From Psococerastis gibbosa (lineage: Eukaryota > Arthropoda > Insecta > Psocodea > Psocidae): a DNA stretch of 64,000 bases. Within the stretch, counting starts at the first letter, position 1. Every line of letters begins with the position of its first letter. The position numbers and the translations under genes were made by a program. The notes beneath the pieces were generated by a model, which had not been told where the DNA came from, searched no databases, and saw only the letters and a list, made by a program, of their open reading frames with translations. The DNA lies in contig OZ020489.1 in the NCBI GenBank assembly GCA_963971405.1, positions 35,125,047-35,189,046 on the forward strand. Direction: 5' to 3'. Positions 32,246-44,742 of the stretch are shown here, piece by piece.

Positions 32246-32465
32246 AAGACATGTAGCGTAGTGGTATACGGACTCTGACGACGTTCACCCGAAAGGTTGT
32301 TGGTTCGAGTCCCACACTGGCTACATTTTCTGGCCATGCTTCGGAGGGCATGTAAAGCAGGCGGTCCCGGGCTTTCCTAGTTGAGTGTAAGAGAGGGCTT
32401 TACAGCCCTAACTCCGCTAGGTTGGCTTAGTAATAGAAACAATAAAAAGTCCTTATTTATTTATT
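32246..32465 (+). mobile_element. tRNA-derived SINE, copy 5
   Basis: CATGTAGCGTAGTGGTATAC, B box GGTTCGAGTCC and a TTATTTATTTATTG tail; nearly full length. Confidence 0.85.
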
Positions 32466-33064
32466 GTAGAGGCACTTGATTTCATTTCGTAAATAAAATT
32501 ATTTACATTGACTCATTCCTGCGGGACGTCCCATTCCCGTCACGTCCCTCGTCCCGCAGCAAAAACAGCCGGCCCCCCGTACATCCTTAATATAACACCA
32601 CAATGTACTGTCCCAGTACATATTTATAATAGTTATATAAAAATAGATTAATAAATGAAACAGCTGTGTAACAAATGTCTCAATTTGAACCCAGTGATGT
32701 AAGGGTTATAAGGCTCTTAGGTAAAAGATTTATGAGAAATGCCCTCGTAAAGAAATTACTGCCTGGAAACATGGGAATATCTCCACGCAATTAGATAAAG
32801 GCGCCTAAGTATAAATTTAAGGAGCGAAGCGGCCAATGAGAAACGACTCCTTGAGAAAATGTTTCCTAAGACTTTCTTATCTGGGAAACGAAGAGGTTTC
32901 GTGCTGTGCTATTACTAAGAAGGGCGACGTTTCAGTGTAGTGCTTCAAACCACAAGACTAATGAAATCTGAAACCATCCATGGTATACATTAGGTATAGA
33001 ACCTTTCCAAGACTCGTTCCCATACTGGGTTTTCCTTTTTTAATAAGTTACAGCCGGCTGGCTG
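32466..33064. other. No recognisable gene
   Basis: A GC-rich patch at 32518-32585 (CGGGACGTCCCATTCCCGTC) contains near-palindromes; otherwise nothing. Confidence 0.45.
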
Positions 33065-33530
33065 GTTGGTTAATTCAATTGTTGTAAGCTTCGACACGAG
33101 AACTTCGTTAGCTGCTTCACAGAAGGAACCATAAAAGGGGTCAACCGACCTTGGCACCCGAGAAAAGAATATCTGCAGCAAGACAAGTGATGATGGGGCC
33201 AATACATACAGGTACGTGGAACTGAAGACGATCGTAGGGAGTGGAGGCATTGATGCCACATGTTACTGCTGCCAACCAGCCAGCAGCTGTAACTTGAAGA
33301 AGAAGACTGGTTGGCAGCAAAATGTGGCATCGATGCCTCCTCTCCCCTCGATCCTGGCACGCCCTCTTCAGCCCCACGCACGTACTGGCCTCTGCATCCT
33401 CCATCACTTGCTGCAGATATTCTTTCTCAGGCGCTCAGGTCGGTTGACGCCTTCAATGATTCCTTATGTGATGCAGCTTACGAAGTTCTCGTGTCTTTGC
33501 TCACAACAATTAATTGAATTGAAAAACGAT
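33065..33530. repeat. Inverted duplication with coding-like arms
   Basis: Two arms of about 220 bp, roughly 80% alike, face each other across a junction near 33295 (GCCAACCAGCCAGCAGC against GACTGGTTGGCAGC). Read outward both arms give similar peptides: right arm LRSVDAFNDSLCDAAYEVLV, left arm PRSVDPFYGSFCEAANEVLV, then LTTI. Differences largely preserve the reading frame. No family recognised; may be a duplicated exon or a transposon ORF. Confidence 0.6.
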
Positions 33531-33756
33531 ATTAACAGCTAATAAGTTAAATGGTTTCAATTCTGTCAAGTGACACCTTGAGGTATATTTACAATAATTT
33601 AATCATATTCCCGGTGTTAGATTTATCTGTAAACGGCAGGTGTTCGTGTGACCCCATCCAGCTAGCCTCCGTCCCCTGACTTTTTCGGTCTTACGTTCGC
33701 CATTCTCCAGAAGTTGCTCAAAATACAAGTGAGGGTACAAGAGGAAAACGGTTGCA

Positions 33757-34364
33757 GTTCCAATTTTCCAACGGCCTTACCATATTGAATCCATGAAAGC
33801 AGAGCATGTTTCAAACTGCAGCAAACTTGTTAGTGTGCACAGCGTCGGCAGGGGAATATGGTGGGACATGATAACGTGCTGAGACTATACCAGTCAGTCT
33901 GACTGTGTGTCGAGCCCGGGTCACCTCCGATTTAATCGTGTGACTTTACCATGCTCCCCAAGTGGTTCGGGATCCACTATAATCAGGTGGTTCACCCTGT
34001 CAGTCGACTCCCCTTCCCCCGAGGGGAAAGAGTCTGCCCTTACGGTGCCTCAAGTTAACAAATAGACTCACTCCCCACGCCAGGCCGACAAGTTTGTAAC
34101 TGCAAAGGCTTCAACGGCCGGAGTCAAATGAAGAACCAGTAGAATCCGGGCTGATGGACCATGGTGGAATTGAAAGTGAACTTCCAAACATTTCGTCAAC
34201 ATCTGCGGTCGACATCTTCAGTGGCGCTGCGTAGACTTCGAAGGTTGTACCTCGGTGGCTCCATAGCCTTTCAATTCGACCACGGCCCATCAGCCCGGAT
34301 TCTACTGATTCTTCATTCAGCTGACAAGTTTGCTTAAAGCAGAAATGCCTAAAACAGGCGTTGG

Positions 34365-34402
<38 letters not shown>
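33757..34402 (+). mobile_element. CAA-tailed retroposon, copy 3, interrupted
   Basis: AACGGCCTTACCATATTG, GGTGGGACATGATAACGTGC, GGTCACCTCCGATTTAATCG and CAGAAATGCCTAAAACAGGC, ending in (CAA)n of about 13 units. A 226-bp Penelope-like insert lies at 34097-34322. Confidence 0.8.
34097..34322 (-). mobile_element. Penelope-like insert, 226 bp
   Basis: Exact 10-bp duplication GACAAGTTTG (34087-34096 and 34323-34332). Inverted ends as at 9995 and 30183 (GAATCCGGGCTGATGGACC; CCATCAGCCCGGATTCTAC). Confidence 0.75.
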
Positions 34403-34403
<1 letters not shown>

Positions 34404-35776
34404 CTCCGAGTGGGTTGTTAGGAGCAATGTGGGACTTCCTAAGTGGGAAAATGTAGCGTGAAGGAATCAGATTGCTAAGTACATTATCAGCTAACCACTG
34501 GAACCAGAGCCAACAATGTAAGTAAGTAATTAAGTAAGTATTTATTAATCAAACAACGCAATACAATTAATCTAATTAATTAATTACAATGGCTCCGAAG
34601 GACTTCCGGTGTGGCTCCGCATGGCTAAGGCTAGGTGCCTACTCATCCTCAGAAAATAAATAGGCTTATAATTTGTGATTCCTAAAAAAATTGTAAACAA
34701 CAAATAAATATTCAGGTTACTTATGTCTTGTTATGAATATCATTACATAGAAATATATTAGTATATTTTTGCTACTATTGTAGTTACTAGTACCTAATTA
34801 CTATACTTACTAGGCCCAGGTGCTGCACACGTAGGTTTTGTGCTTTAAAATGTTAAAATGTTGACTCTGCTTCATTTGATTTATATATAGATATATATAG
34901 ATATATAGATATATTATATATTTATATATAGAAGTCAGAAAGTTTGTGAGTCAATGGTACCGTCAAAATTGGCTCCATGGACCATGATGGGTTCCCGACC
35001 CCTGAGCAAACCCACAGTCTCCCCTGAAAACTTACGTTCAGTGGAACTGGAAGCTTTTGCTTCGAGTACCCTCATGTCAAACATTAAAATCAAATTTGGC
35101 GGCGAAACGGCGCGGGGCTTGTCGGCGAATCGTCGCCCTCCTAAGGTATAGACCTCCTCCTCCTTGCACCTCCCTTCCGCCGTATATCTCAAGTTCCACC
35201 CCATTCCCTCATATCCTTCCACTCTTGTATTCTTCCCGCGAATCCCAGGCGTGCTAGGGTTGGTTCAATACAGCTCTGCACATGTCTCCATACTTATTTC
35301 TACAGCTCAACTCGCTAGCTAGGGCTCGAGGCCTTGCAAACACCTAACTCTATTTTCTCCTTATTCTCATGTTTGAGTAGGATTTGCTGCTAGCCATGCT
35401 CTTGTTTGAGTTTTGTTTTTGAAGACTGATTAAATATTTTTGCATTATAGTTATTGTGCATAATTTTTCCATTGATTTTGCAAATAACTCACAATACTCC
35501 AAGGACCAAGATTAATTGTCCCAGGCGACACAAATCGACTACCAAGAAGGAATAGACAGCACAGTGTCGTATCCAGGATAAGTTCAAAAAATTATATAAC
35601 TTCTCCCCCCCCCCCCCCCCCCTGAAACACATTATGGCCTGTGGGGACTAATTACAGACCCAACAGGTTTTTAGTTTCTTCAAAACGATGGAGTACTAAA
35701 AGTGGTGGGGCTGGGTTGTTCCCGGGATAAATTTTTGAAAATGTACTGCGTAGAATACACGCATATTAGCATTTTT
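34403..35776. other. Unassigned; one possible exon
   Basis: A 65-codon frame at 34954-35151 ends RRPPK at CCTAAG|GTATAG, which could be a splice donor. No family is recognised and it may be chance. 34883-34930 is a TAGATATA microsatellite; 35607-35622 is a C run. Confidence 0.35.
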
Positions 35777-36742
35777 TGCTTTCCTATTTATACGAAGCAA
35801 TGAAGTATAAGGAAAGCTTTGTGATGGTCAAAATGTTCGATTCTGATATTTCAACGGATTACACATTTTGAGGTCCAGGAATCCAAAATAGGTTTTTACG
35901 AAATGTCTATCTGTCTGTCGGTTAATCGATTAGCGCGCAAACTACTCGGTGGATGTTGATAAAAAATGTTGGCATGCACATAGGTTCACAAAAATCATAC
36001 CTCAGGAGCATTTTATTTTATTTTAAGCTAAGCTTTTTGGGGGTCTTATCTAAAAAAGAAAACACCCAAGAAACGGCAATAAAATTATTTCTCCAAAACG
36101 GCTCCTACAATTTCTTTCAAATTCACATATATTATCGCTTCTAGTAATGTAACAAACCGCGGTGGATCGTCTGTCCCTTGATAGTTTGCTTCTGGGGGTA
36201 AAGAATAAAAATAATAAAATAATAAAAATAATAAGAACCTTTCTATGATTTCTACCTTCAGGTGTGTTTTAGGTGTTAACCAGAGTAAGAAAACCGAACA
36301 GATTGCTTTCCCAAAAAAAGATTTGGTTTCTGCAATAAATTATGTTTTGAATTGAATTGAAAACGACTTCATAAAAAAGACACAAAAGGCGAACAGTAAC
36401 ACTATAAAGTTTTGTTTTCATGCTGCTAACCCTAAGAAACAAAAATATTGTATATTATTGATAAATGCTTAAAATTGAAATAGAGAAGAAACAGGAGAAG
36501 AAAAAAATAAGGATAAGATATACACGGGGGAGGAAGGGGGGATTTTGAATAAATCATGGAAAACGCTCTAACACATTGCGTACCCTGCCATTATTACTGT
36601 GATCAAATGTATTGGTCTGTGCGTTCTAGAATATGCAATCCCATCGATCAATTCAGTGCTTTGGGATAGGGGATGTCGAGGGATCAGAAATATAACCAGA
36701 AAATTATTTACTATTATTGTCTACCTACTAATTATTGATAAA
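35777..36742 (+). mobile_element. D element copy 2, both ends present
   Basis: TGCTTTCCTATTTATACG at the left, ATAAATAGGAAAGCA at the right, with the TGCTTCTGGGGGTAAA block. The TCTG tract is reduced to CTATCTGTCTGTCGG, with insertions at 36200-36530. Confidence 0.7.
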
Positions 36743-36785
36743 TAGGAAAGCATGTTCATGGAAACGTGGACCGGTTCTTTTTTTA

Positions 36786-36941
36786 TTAACTTTACTGAGA
36801 AAGTTATTACAGATTTAGTCTGTTCAAGTTGTAAAGGACTACATATTTGTACGAAAAATTTAGGTACGTAACTTTAGCTTTTGGTATGGCAGTTTTTCCA
36901 TGAAAGTCACTGGGGGCTAAAAATTCCCCTAGTAAAGTTAA
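36786..36941. mobile_element. Possible small TTAA element
   Basis: TTAACTTTACTGAG at the left and CTAGTAAAGTTAA at the right are inverted and bounded by TTAA. Only 156 bp; chance cannot be excluded. Confidence 0.35.
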
Positions 36942-37267
36942 TTGAAATAGTATATTGATTCTTAAATATAATGCTGTATTGTATGAGTACAATGGAAATT
37001 TGGAATGTATCTAATTTAACAAATTCAGTAGGTTTTGATGAAGCAGTAAAAGCTGAGCTAGTCTATCTGAAAGCGTACTTCCAGTTCTGACTCTTTAAAT
37101 CTTAGTAATTATATAATAATTTTTTTAAATACAGTAGGAAACCAAATTCGTGCATAAATGTGATTAGGCAACCGTGTTAGTGTGATTGAAGACTGCCTGT
37201 CTGTGGGCCTACTATGGCGATTATTTTGAATTTAATAGGTTAAGATTGTATTAACAACTTAAACAAG

Positions 37268-37452
37268 CATGGCCGTGCCCCCCAGGCCCCAGGGGGTGGC
37301 CCATGGGGTCCGGACCCCCCCCCCCCCCCCCCGAAATAAATTTTTGTTTGTAAACCTGTATGGTTTGAAGAATGTATCAATTAATTCATTAATAAATTAC
37401 GTTTAAAAAAAATGGACCCCCCCCCCCAAATCAAAACTTTGGCACGGCCTTG
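37268..37452. mobile_element. Poly-C hAT MITE with exact 8-bp duplication
   Basis: CATGGCCGTGCC at the left and GGCACGGCCTTG at the right, flanked by TAAACAAG at 37260-37267 and 37453-37460. Two long C runs (near 37315 and 37420). It interrupts a sequence related to the 59973-60141 element (TGGAAAGTGCTA.TTCAA follows). Confidence 0.85.
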
Positions 37453-37753
37453 TAAACAAGATTATATTAGAATGGAAAGTGCTAATTCAAGATTGTTTTG
37501 TTTACATTTTAAACTCCAAGAAGAAGTAAATACTAAACGGCATAGTAGGCACTTAGGTGATCAGGCTATAGGTCATACAGTATCTAAATAGTGCAACGGA
37601 AACACGGTAGAGTGAGAATAGTTCTAAATTGTTATTGTACCGGTTTCACTGTTTACTAATTGCCTCGGACATGATCATCTTTCGTTTATCCTATTAATAC
37701 AAACTAAGAATTTAACAAAGGGTAGCCCTAGTGCTTGTATGGAGTCATGGCAA

Positions 37754-37926
37754 CAGGGACGGATCCAGCCCATTTTGGGGGGGGGGGGGTAGTTGTGGGT
37801 CAAAATAGGAAAAATATATGTAGGATCGATTAAATTAGAGCGTAATAAATTAATTTACAACATAGATTTACCAAATTTTGGGGGGGGGGGCAGCTACCCC
37901 CCTAGCCTCCTCTGTATCCGTCCTTG
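37754..37926. mobile_element. Poly-G hAT MITE with exact 8-bp duplication
   Basis: CAGGGACGGATCCAGCC at the left and TGTATCCGTCCTTG at the right, flanked by CATGGCAA at 37746-37753 and 37927-37934. Two G runs. Relatives: 54024-54201, 53850-54020 and 60803-60935. Confidence 0.9.
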
Positions 37927-38081
37927 CATGGCAACCAATTTGCTTTCCGAGTTACGTGGGTAAAAGCGTAAAACGACGATTTGCATTACAGATCTGTTAC
38001 TTTAATGGATATTTGAATCAGAAAAGGGCGGATCAGTAATACGGTGCCTCCAGCAGTATATAACGAAGTTTCCTTTTGCAG

Positions 38082-38129
38082 CTAACGGAAGATGTAAATC
38101 TTCAGAACCGGCCTGGCAGCAGACTAAAG
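38082..38129 (+). other. Candidate 48-bp host microexon
   Basis: A polypyrimidine/acceptor TTTCCTTTTGCAG ends at 38081 and AAAG|GTTAGT starts a donor at 38130. The 48 bases are open and read LTEDVNLQNRPGSRLK. Length is a multiple of 3. No family recognised and no neighbouring exon found. Confidence 0.35.
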
Positions 38130-39310
38130 GTTAGTAACAGCAAGGAAAGCCAAAAGGAGGAGAGAGCTGCAGTCTCCAGATGTCGGTGTTCTCTACAGAG
38201 ATACACCACTATATTTCCGACACGAAATGAATCCCATGTTACACCTGAACTCGTCCACAAGATCTATCCCACATCCTTCCTTTAAATTTACCCTCACATC
38301 CATACCCATAAGCTAAACATACGCAACTCAGCAAACCTGAAAGAAACCCCGCGTTTTAATGAAAAGCGAAACTCTAAGAAAATCCTCTTGAATGTGCTAC
38401 AGAATAGACCAAGGAAATGTTTTCCATCGTGGAGTGAGAAAATATGAGGTAAATTTTCCTTTAATTTTCAAGGATTGTAAGAAGAGCCAATCTTACGTTG
38501 AGACTGTTAAACAGGAATTGGGTTTCTTATTTTCCCAGAAAATATTTGAGGTGAAATTTAGTGTATTTGAAGTAAAATACATTAGGACATATGCTAACTA
38601 TAGGGAGTCTCACATTTTTAGGGGTTGTTTTAAGTATAACGATTCCTTGAGGGGGGAAAGGCAGCGTCTGATGAAAATTCAAGATGGTGGTCTTTCGAAT
38701 ATGTCTTCCGCTCGCTGGGTTTTTTGCAGCGGTGCCGCCAGTATTCAGCTTTCTGTCCCGTTCATCTCTTTGTGCAATTTCTCATTAATATTCTTATAAG
38801 GAACTTGAAGGAATCTCTCTGCTTTAACCACACAGTTTTATTAAATTTCTCCCATTTCTCAATTCTATCTAAGTTTGAAGCAAGTTGTCCAATTTAAATT
38901 TCTTGGGTTGGGAGCCGAGATAAATGGGACAAGTACTTGGGAGAATGGTTTTGAGATAGCGGGGTTTTTCCAACGATCGATCTTCTGTCTTTCCCTCAAC
39001 CGTGGAAAATTAATTCCTTTGTTACTTTCCCTTTGAAAAGGATTCCTGTTACCTACTCTATCATACTTTTCACCTCATGCCATCAAGTTCCCAACGTACC
39101 ATGCGATGTTTTATTGTGAAGGCTTGCTAATTTATGAAAGGTTCATCGATACATTGCACTGCTGGTAAGCGTCATGACTCTTGGGGAGTTAAGGCTTCAG
39201 AGAAAGAAAGCAAAGAAAATGAGCAAACACTGAGAATATTGTTTTCTTCAATGAACATGATTACACTTTGAGTGCTAGTAATTACACCGGTTCTTTGATC
39301 ATAGTAGGCT
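38130..39310. other. No recognisable gene
   Basis: A 135-codon frame at 38392-38799 has no recognisable domain and an ordinary AT-rich composition; probably chance. Confidence 0.4.
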
Positions 39311-39456
39311 CAGTGGCGGATTCAGTTTTTTATTTGAAGGGAGTCGCCCTGACGAGGAACTAGACAGCCGATATTCTCAGAATTCTCAGCGCAGATAGTA
39401 CTGAAACCACTCTACCCACACCTTTTGATTGCTTCATTTAGTACAATGTTTTAGAA

Positions 39457-39771
39457 CAGGGGTTCCCAACCTTTTTTGTCCGTTTGGATTATTTTATGAT
39501 TTTCCGTGAACCACCATGGCTAGGACAGGAAAATCGTCAAATTCTAGGACCATTATCGACTGGTTTGTGCCTACAATTAGCCTACGGACTAATATTTCAT
39601 TCAATATTTGGGACTAATATCGGTTAGATTTTCTAGTTCACACGCAAAACTTACTGTATTTTACTTCTAATTTCCAATAAATTATATACTTTGCTCCGTG
39701 GACCACCTGATATACTGTATGTATGTCTGTGGACCACCGGTGGTCCATGGACCACAGTTTGGGAACCCCTG
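39457..39771. mobile_element. hAT MITE (CAGGGGTTCCCAA ends)
   Basis: CAGGGGTTCCCAACC at the left and GTTTGGGAACCCCTG at the right; flanks TTTTAGAA and TTTTATAC, an imperfect 8-bp duplication. GGACCACCGGTGGTCC near the right end is palindromic. These ends are widespread in animal hAT elements. Confidence 0.85.
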
Positions 39772-39859
39772 TTTTATACTATTGGTTTTTAATTCATTAT
39801 TGTTTATTGTGTTGCAATGTTTTAGTTCGTAGATTGAACGCCTATTGTTTTCACCGCAG

Positions 39860-40155
39860 TAAGGCACTATATACCCGGGTATTGTCATCCGCCATGTTGT
39901 ATCCCAAATTTCCTATATGGTAAGTATTGTAAGAAAAGTAAAAGATTGAAAAATATTGAAAAAACTAATATATACGTTTTAGTATTTTCTTATGAACTAC
40001 GTCCCTAATTGGTAGCACGTTTTTTAAATAATAATAAATAAACAACGATACATTTCTAAAAATAAATAGGTAAACACCCAATGCTTGGCTTATACACCAG
40101 ACTTATAATGGATACAACATGGCGGATGACAATACCTGTCTAATATAGAGCCCTG
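39860..40155. mobile_element. hAT MITE with exact 8-bp duplication
   Basis: CACCGCAG at 39852-39859 and 40156-40163. Right end TATAGAGCCCTG; left end altered to TAAGGCACTATA; arms pair over GTATTGTCATCCGCCATGTT. Confidence 0.85.
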
Positions 40156-40162
40156 CACCGCA

Positions 40163-40553
40163 GACCATATAATACTCTAGACGCGGCATTCTAGATGTAC
40201 TGCTTGAGAAAGTTGGGGCACCAACATTATGTTTAATTTTTGCCAGCGGATGACGTCACAGCCCAGTTACCTAGCAATAGAGACTTTGTTGCTAGGTAAC
40301 CTGGTCACTCGAGTGACTAGTTTGGTTTTTGGAAAAATAACGGACTGATCGTTAAAAGTTCCCAATTGAATATTAAATTAGTTTTGTCAAAGTTAAATAA
40401 TGTTCTCTCACTCCAATTAATTAAAATAAAACAAAACTTGAAAATAATAAGTTCCCGTCTCTATAAAAGCAGCTGCTGTTGCCAGTGTGTGACGTCATTT
40501 TATGTTGGTCCCTCAAAAATTCTAACATGGCGTGTCTAGTGTATTTTATGGTC
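40163..40553. mobile_element. Inverted-repeat MITE next to the previous one
   Basis: GACCATATAATACTCTAGAC at the left pairs with GTCTAGTGTATTTTATGGTC at the right. The centre has CAGTTACCTAGCAATAG facing TTGCTAGGTAACCTG, a strong hairpin. Confidence 0.75.
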
Positions 40554-40733
40554 TAAGGTTTTCACTATGAATCAATACAGATACATTCTATTCTACTGTA
40601 TTCTAATCCATTGTATTTTCCAACGAAGTTAGACCGGTTTGCGGTAGCCAATTTTTATTAAATTTTTATTTATTTATTTAGATAATATTGTTTTTATTAA
40701 ATTTGTTTCAATGAAGGGGGTCATCCGCCACTG

Positions 40734-42237
40734 AGTATAAGCTGCTATAACAAGCTATTCCTGATGAAGCAGCAACCGCATAGGGGTAGAACCTATTTGT
40801 TCCAATAAATGCAATATCACAGGTAATAATAGACAATGGAGCTATCAATGTAACATTAGTAGAAAGAAAAAGAGTTTCTCTACATTTTGATATTTTTTAG
40901 TATGTGAGTGTAGACTCGTACCCAAACTTGGTGAAAACAAGCCTGTTAACAGTGGTGAATAGATCTACAGGTATATATAACATATAACAGGTATATATAA
41001 CATATAACATATAACAGGTATATAACATATTTTTGGGAGGAGCCAAGACCGGATTAGATTGGAGAGGTTAATCGGATACATTCATTGAATTGTTTGTATT
41101 TAATTTTTAATACTTAACCTTTATAAATAAAGATAAAGCTAAGGGTAGGGAACCTTGTCTAATTAGAACTGCTCATTATTTTTGATTTTGTCTTTACGTA
41201 TTCATAATTTTTACTACTCAATTTTTTTTCCAATTCACGCGACATCAGTTTTGTGGCCTGCTACAGCATCAATGTTTAAGTTGAACCCCTCTCTTCTAAT
41301 TCCGTTTAACATAGTAACTTATGCAAATTTTGAATGTGGAACTGTATTCATCATTTTTACTTCGCAATAATTGCCGTTCTCAGATTCAGATTCACGCGAC
41401 GGTTCTGTATGTCTTCTATAGCAAACCATTATTAACTTTTCAACGTCATTCCCTCCCTCTTATTCCCTCCAAAGTAGTAAAATTTACAGTACGGTACATT
41501 ATAGTTAGCCAACTATTCGCCTTGTCGTTCCCAGGTCGCAGCCTCTTGCTAAACCCTCGAATGTTTCATAAAGATAATTTGATCAAACTTATTAAAACTT
41601 TCTTACATACTATACCCGGAGAGCGGACTAAATGAATTGCTTATTCCCAGCAGAAATACGACCAGCAAACTTTACTTACTCCCTCACCCCACCACCATTT
41701 CATGTTAGTTCCCCCAATGGATTCCCATTTGTTTCTTTATCAAGTTACTATTCAGCGAAACCTGAATATATATGCTTTCCTACGCTCAATTTTCGAATAT
41801 ATTAATTAGTATGTTCTTGGTAATGACTGGAACGAATTAATAAATGACTTTTGATTTTCTAAAAAAAACTGATTGTAAATATTGGCCACCCCAGCATCAC
41901 ACCAAAATAGTTTTTATTTTTTTACTGCGCAAGTTATTACATAGCCAGCGAAGGTTGTGATGTCTATAAGATACCTGGACGTAGACATGAATGTCTACAT
42001 CTCAAATTGTTCTGATATACTGGACGTTTTGTAGACGTCAATGGCAATAGTGTCTACACCTAAATGTTTTTAAAACGTTTGATAGATGTCAAGATGTTTC
42101 AAGATTTTTCATTGATGAACTGATTTTCATGCATGCTACAGTTATACTGATTAAATAGATAAGTGCTTCAGAGTTCAGGACGATGGTGCAGTTGTCTCCA
42201 TGCATATTTAAAGAACCGGTCCGAGTTTACTCGAACA
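40734..42237. other. No recognisable gene
   Basis: 40968-41032 is an ACATATAACAGGTATAT microsatellite-like patch. Frames at 41182-41370 and 41321-41635 are unrecognised. Confidence 0.45.
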
Positions 42238-42995
42238 TGCTTTCCAATTTATCATAATTAGTAGATAGAGAAAATGAGTAATTTCATGGTAAATTATAAT
42301 CCTATTGTTAAATTTCCGATATCATGGGGGCGGGGGGGGGGGGGGGTTGTCGACTTGACGCCACTGGAGGTGAGATAAACTCTAGATAGGTCAGACCAAC
42401 ACATTACCACACAGCAATACTGGCAGGGCACGCAATGCATTTGAGCGTGAATTTTCTATCATTTTTTCAAAAAAACATTTTTTTTTTACAAAACCAAATA
42501 CTTTTCTGGGAAAGCAACCTGTCCGGTTTCGTTACTCAATTTAACACCTAAAACATGCCTGAAGGTAGAAATCATCAATAGAAAGGTTTCGCAGAAAAAT
42601 TATTTTTTAGTCATTTTTCATTAAAATTTAATTATTTTTATTATTTTACCCCCAGAAGCAACCTATCAAGGGGCAAGTGACCCCCCGCATGGAGTTTTTT
42701 TGAGGATAAAACCTCCCCAAATTAAGTTAGCGCCAAATAAAAAAAAAAAATTTCCGAGGTATGATTTTTGTGAACCTACATGCCGAATTTCATCAAGATC
42801 GACCAAGTAGTTTGCCCGGAAATCGACGCACAGACAGACAGACAGACAGACAGAACGACAGACAGACAGACATTTCGTAAAAACCACTTTTTTGGGTTCC
42901 TGGGACCTCAAAACGTGTAAATCCGTTGAAATCTCGGAATCGAACATTTCGACCGTCACAAAGCTTTCCTTATACTACGTATAAATTGGAAAGCA
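42238..42995 (-). mobile_element. D element copy 3, both ends present
   Basis: TGCTTTCCAATTTAT at the left, ATAAATTGGAAAGCA at the right. (CAGA)n at 42830-42870. A poly-G patch at 42325-42350 is an extra insertion. Confidence 0.8.
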
Positions 42996-44309
42996 AAAAA
43001 TTGCAGTTATATGCTTTGGCTTCTCAATTTTTATTGAAGTTTATTCGGACTACAACACAGTATGTAAGTAATTATATATTTAAGCACCATTCAATGCATT
43101 ATAATACATTATTAAATCAATATATTTCCCTCCGATTCTGCAATCGTGGTTCCCGCGCGAATTTAAAACTTAAAAATGTTATGAATGCCAATTCTGTTAT
43201 TTTTTAATAAAACTTACTCATATTTTATCAGGATTTTGCGTTTTATGTTAGAACTGTAATAGTCTTAAAAAAGGCATCTTCGGAGGCATCTCGTAAGAGC
43301 CCAACATTACTTGACCATTTGGTGTGAGGTAAGAAGCAGAACTTTCTAATTGTAATTACCAAGTTGCCAAGTTTTTCATACATCTCAAGTATATTGCCAA
43401 GCATAGTCTGATTAAGAAGGATGATGTAAGAGGAGTTGGAGCAAGTCTTAAAGCAGAGGGAGGAGAGAGCTTCTAAATTTTCATGGAGTCTCTGATGAGT
43501 TTACTGCTCAGTCTTCACCGAAAATACATTTTCAAGTCTGAAATCTCACTTATATGACAAGTTTTCATCCTAGACAACATTAATATCTAACTATATGCAA
43601 ATTGCTTCCTGAAAATGTACCTGGAAACCTAAGAAAACCCACAACTCCCTCTAAGCTGCACACAACTTACGCTTCAACCTACGTTTTCTCAAGGAATTCT
43701 ATAATGTCGGGTTTCCCCATTATGAATTCAACTAAATAAGGTCTTCTTAGAGGAAATAACGAGAATTTTAAGAAGATTGAAGCTTAACGTAGGAAACACA
43801 TGTGGGGATCATTTATTTTAGAGTGTAAATGATAAAAGAAGTATACCACGTCTCTTGGAAAGCTCAGAAATTTGTTCTGACTTCGTCTTGAGATATTAGA
43901 ATACATTAACTGCCGGGAATTTCGTCGTAAACTGCTGAAATAGATTCAGAGGTTTCACGTGGTGCTGGTTTGCGACACTTTACTCGGTTTAGAGCCTGAA
44001 AGAGGGGTTGACTTCCATCATTATTACCGAAAGAGACGCTCATTTTCCTTTAGGAGGGAAATGTTCGTCTCAAATGTACCTACTATACTATAGAGGCATA
44101 TTAATCGCCTTATTTCTGGTATAATAATGTTTTAATACGATGTCATCTGCAGGGGCGGATATAGGCACTGCCCACTGCCCTTGTCGCAGTTGTCGCGGAC
44201 ATTAATAATAATTATTAAGCCATCACTTCAGAGGTCCATTGTTTACATAGAGTGCCAACTGAACAGAAATGCGCGACTAAATTAAAAAATATATATATAT
44301 ATATATTCC
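42996..44309. other. No recognisable gene
   Basis: Unique-looking AT-rich sequence; GCAGGGGCGGATATAGGC at 44151 is a lone element end. Confidence 0.5.
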
Positions 44310-44742
44310 TTAGGCGGCTATTCCACTTTTGTCAATTTTTCTTCATTTTGAAAATGTCATTGATGGAAAATCATCAAGGTTCCGTTTATATTTTTACACC
44401 TCATTCCACTTGCCTACAATAATTGGCCATTTTTGTTTTCAATTTTTTCCAATTTTTTAAGTTTGCCAGCCGTCTTTCTTTTAATTCTATAATCTTCAAG
44501 AAATTTTATGATTTAAATTATGAAATAATTCGTTTGTTCCCAAGAAATTAATTACAATTATTTATCATATCCAGACGACGCCTTTGTTTAATTTTAGTTT
44601 GTTATTGTTTGCAAAGCGTGATTTTACTCTATGATTAAGATCAATTTTAACATGCGGAAGTTAAAATGGACAATGACATAGACTAAAGATAAAATCTCAT
44701 CAATTATTGAAGAAAAATTGACAAGTGGAATAGCCGCCTTAA
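44310..44742. mobile_element. TTAGGCGG foldback MITE, copy C8 (third subfamily)
   Basis: TTAGGCGGCTATTCCACTTT at the left, AAGTGGAATAGCCGCCTTAA at the right. Arms also pair TTGTCAATTTTTCTTCA with GAAGAAAAATTGACAA. It shares only the outer 8-10 bases with the other subfamilies, plus CTAAA.TTAAACAAAGGCG-like central sequence. Confidence 0.8.

Larger units (their letters stand above)
39311..40733. mobile_element. hAT-like element holding three nested MITEs
   Basis: CAGTGGCGGATTCAG at 39311 and CATCCGCCACTG ending at 40733 are inverted. The flanks AGTAGGCT and AGTATAAG agree at four bases, so a duplication is only suggested. No transposase. Most of the interior is the three insertions listed next. 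Confidence 0.6.

Noticed and set aside
38392-38799. 135-codon frame as a gene
   Set aside because: No domain, no splice signals that fit, and length reachable by chance.
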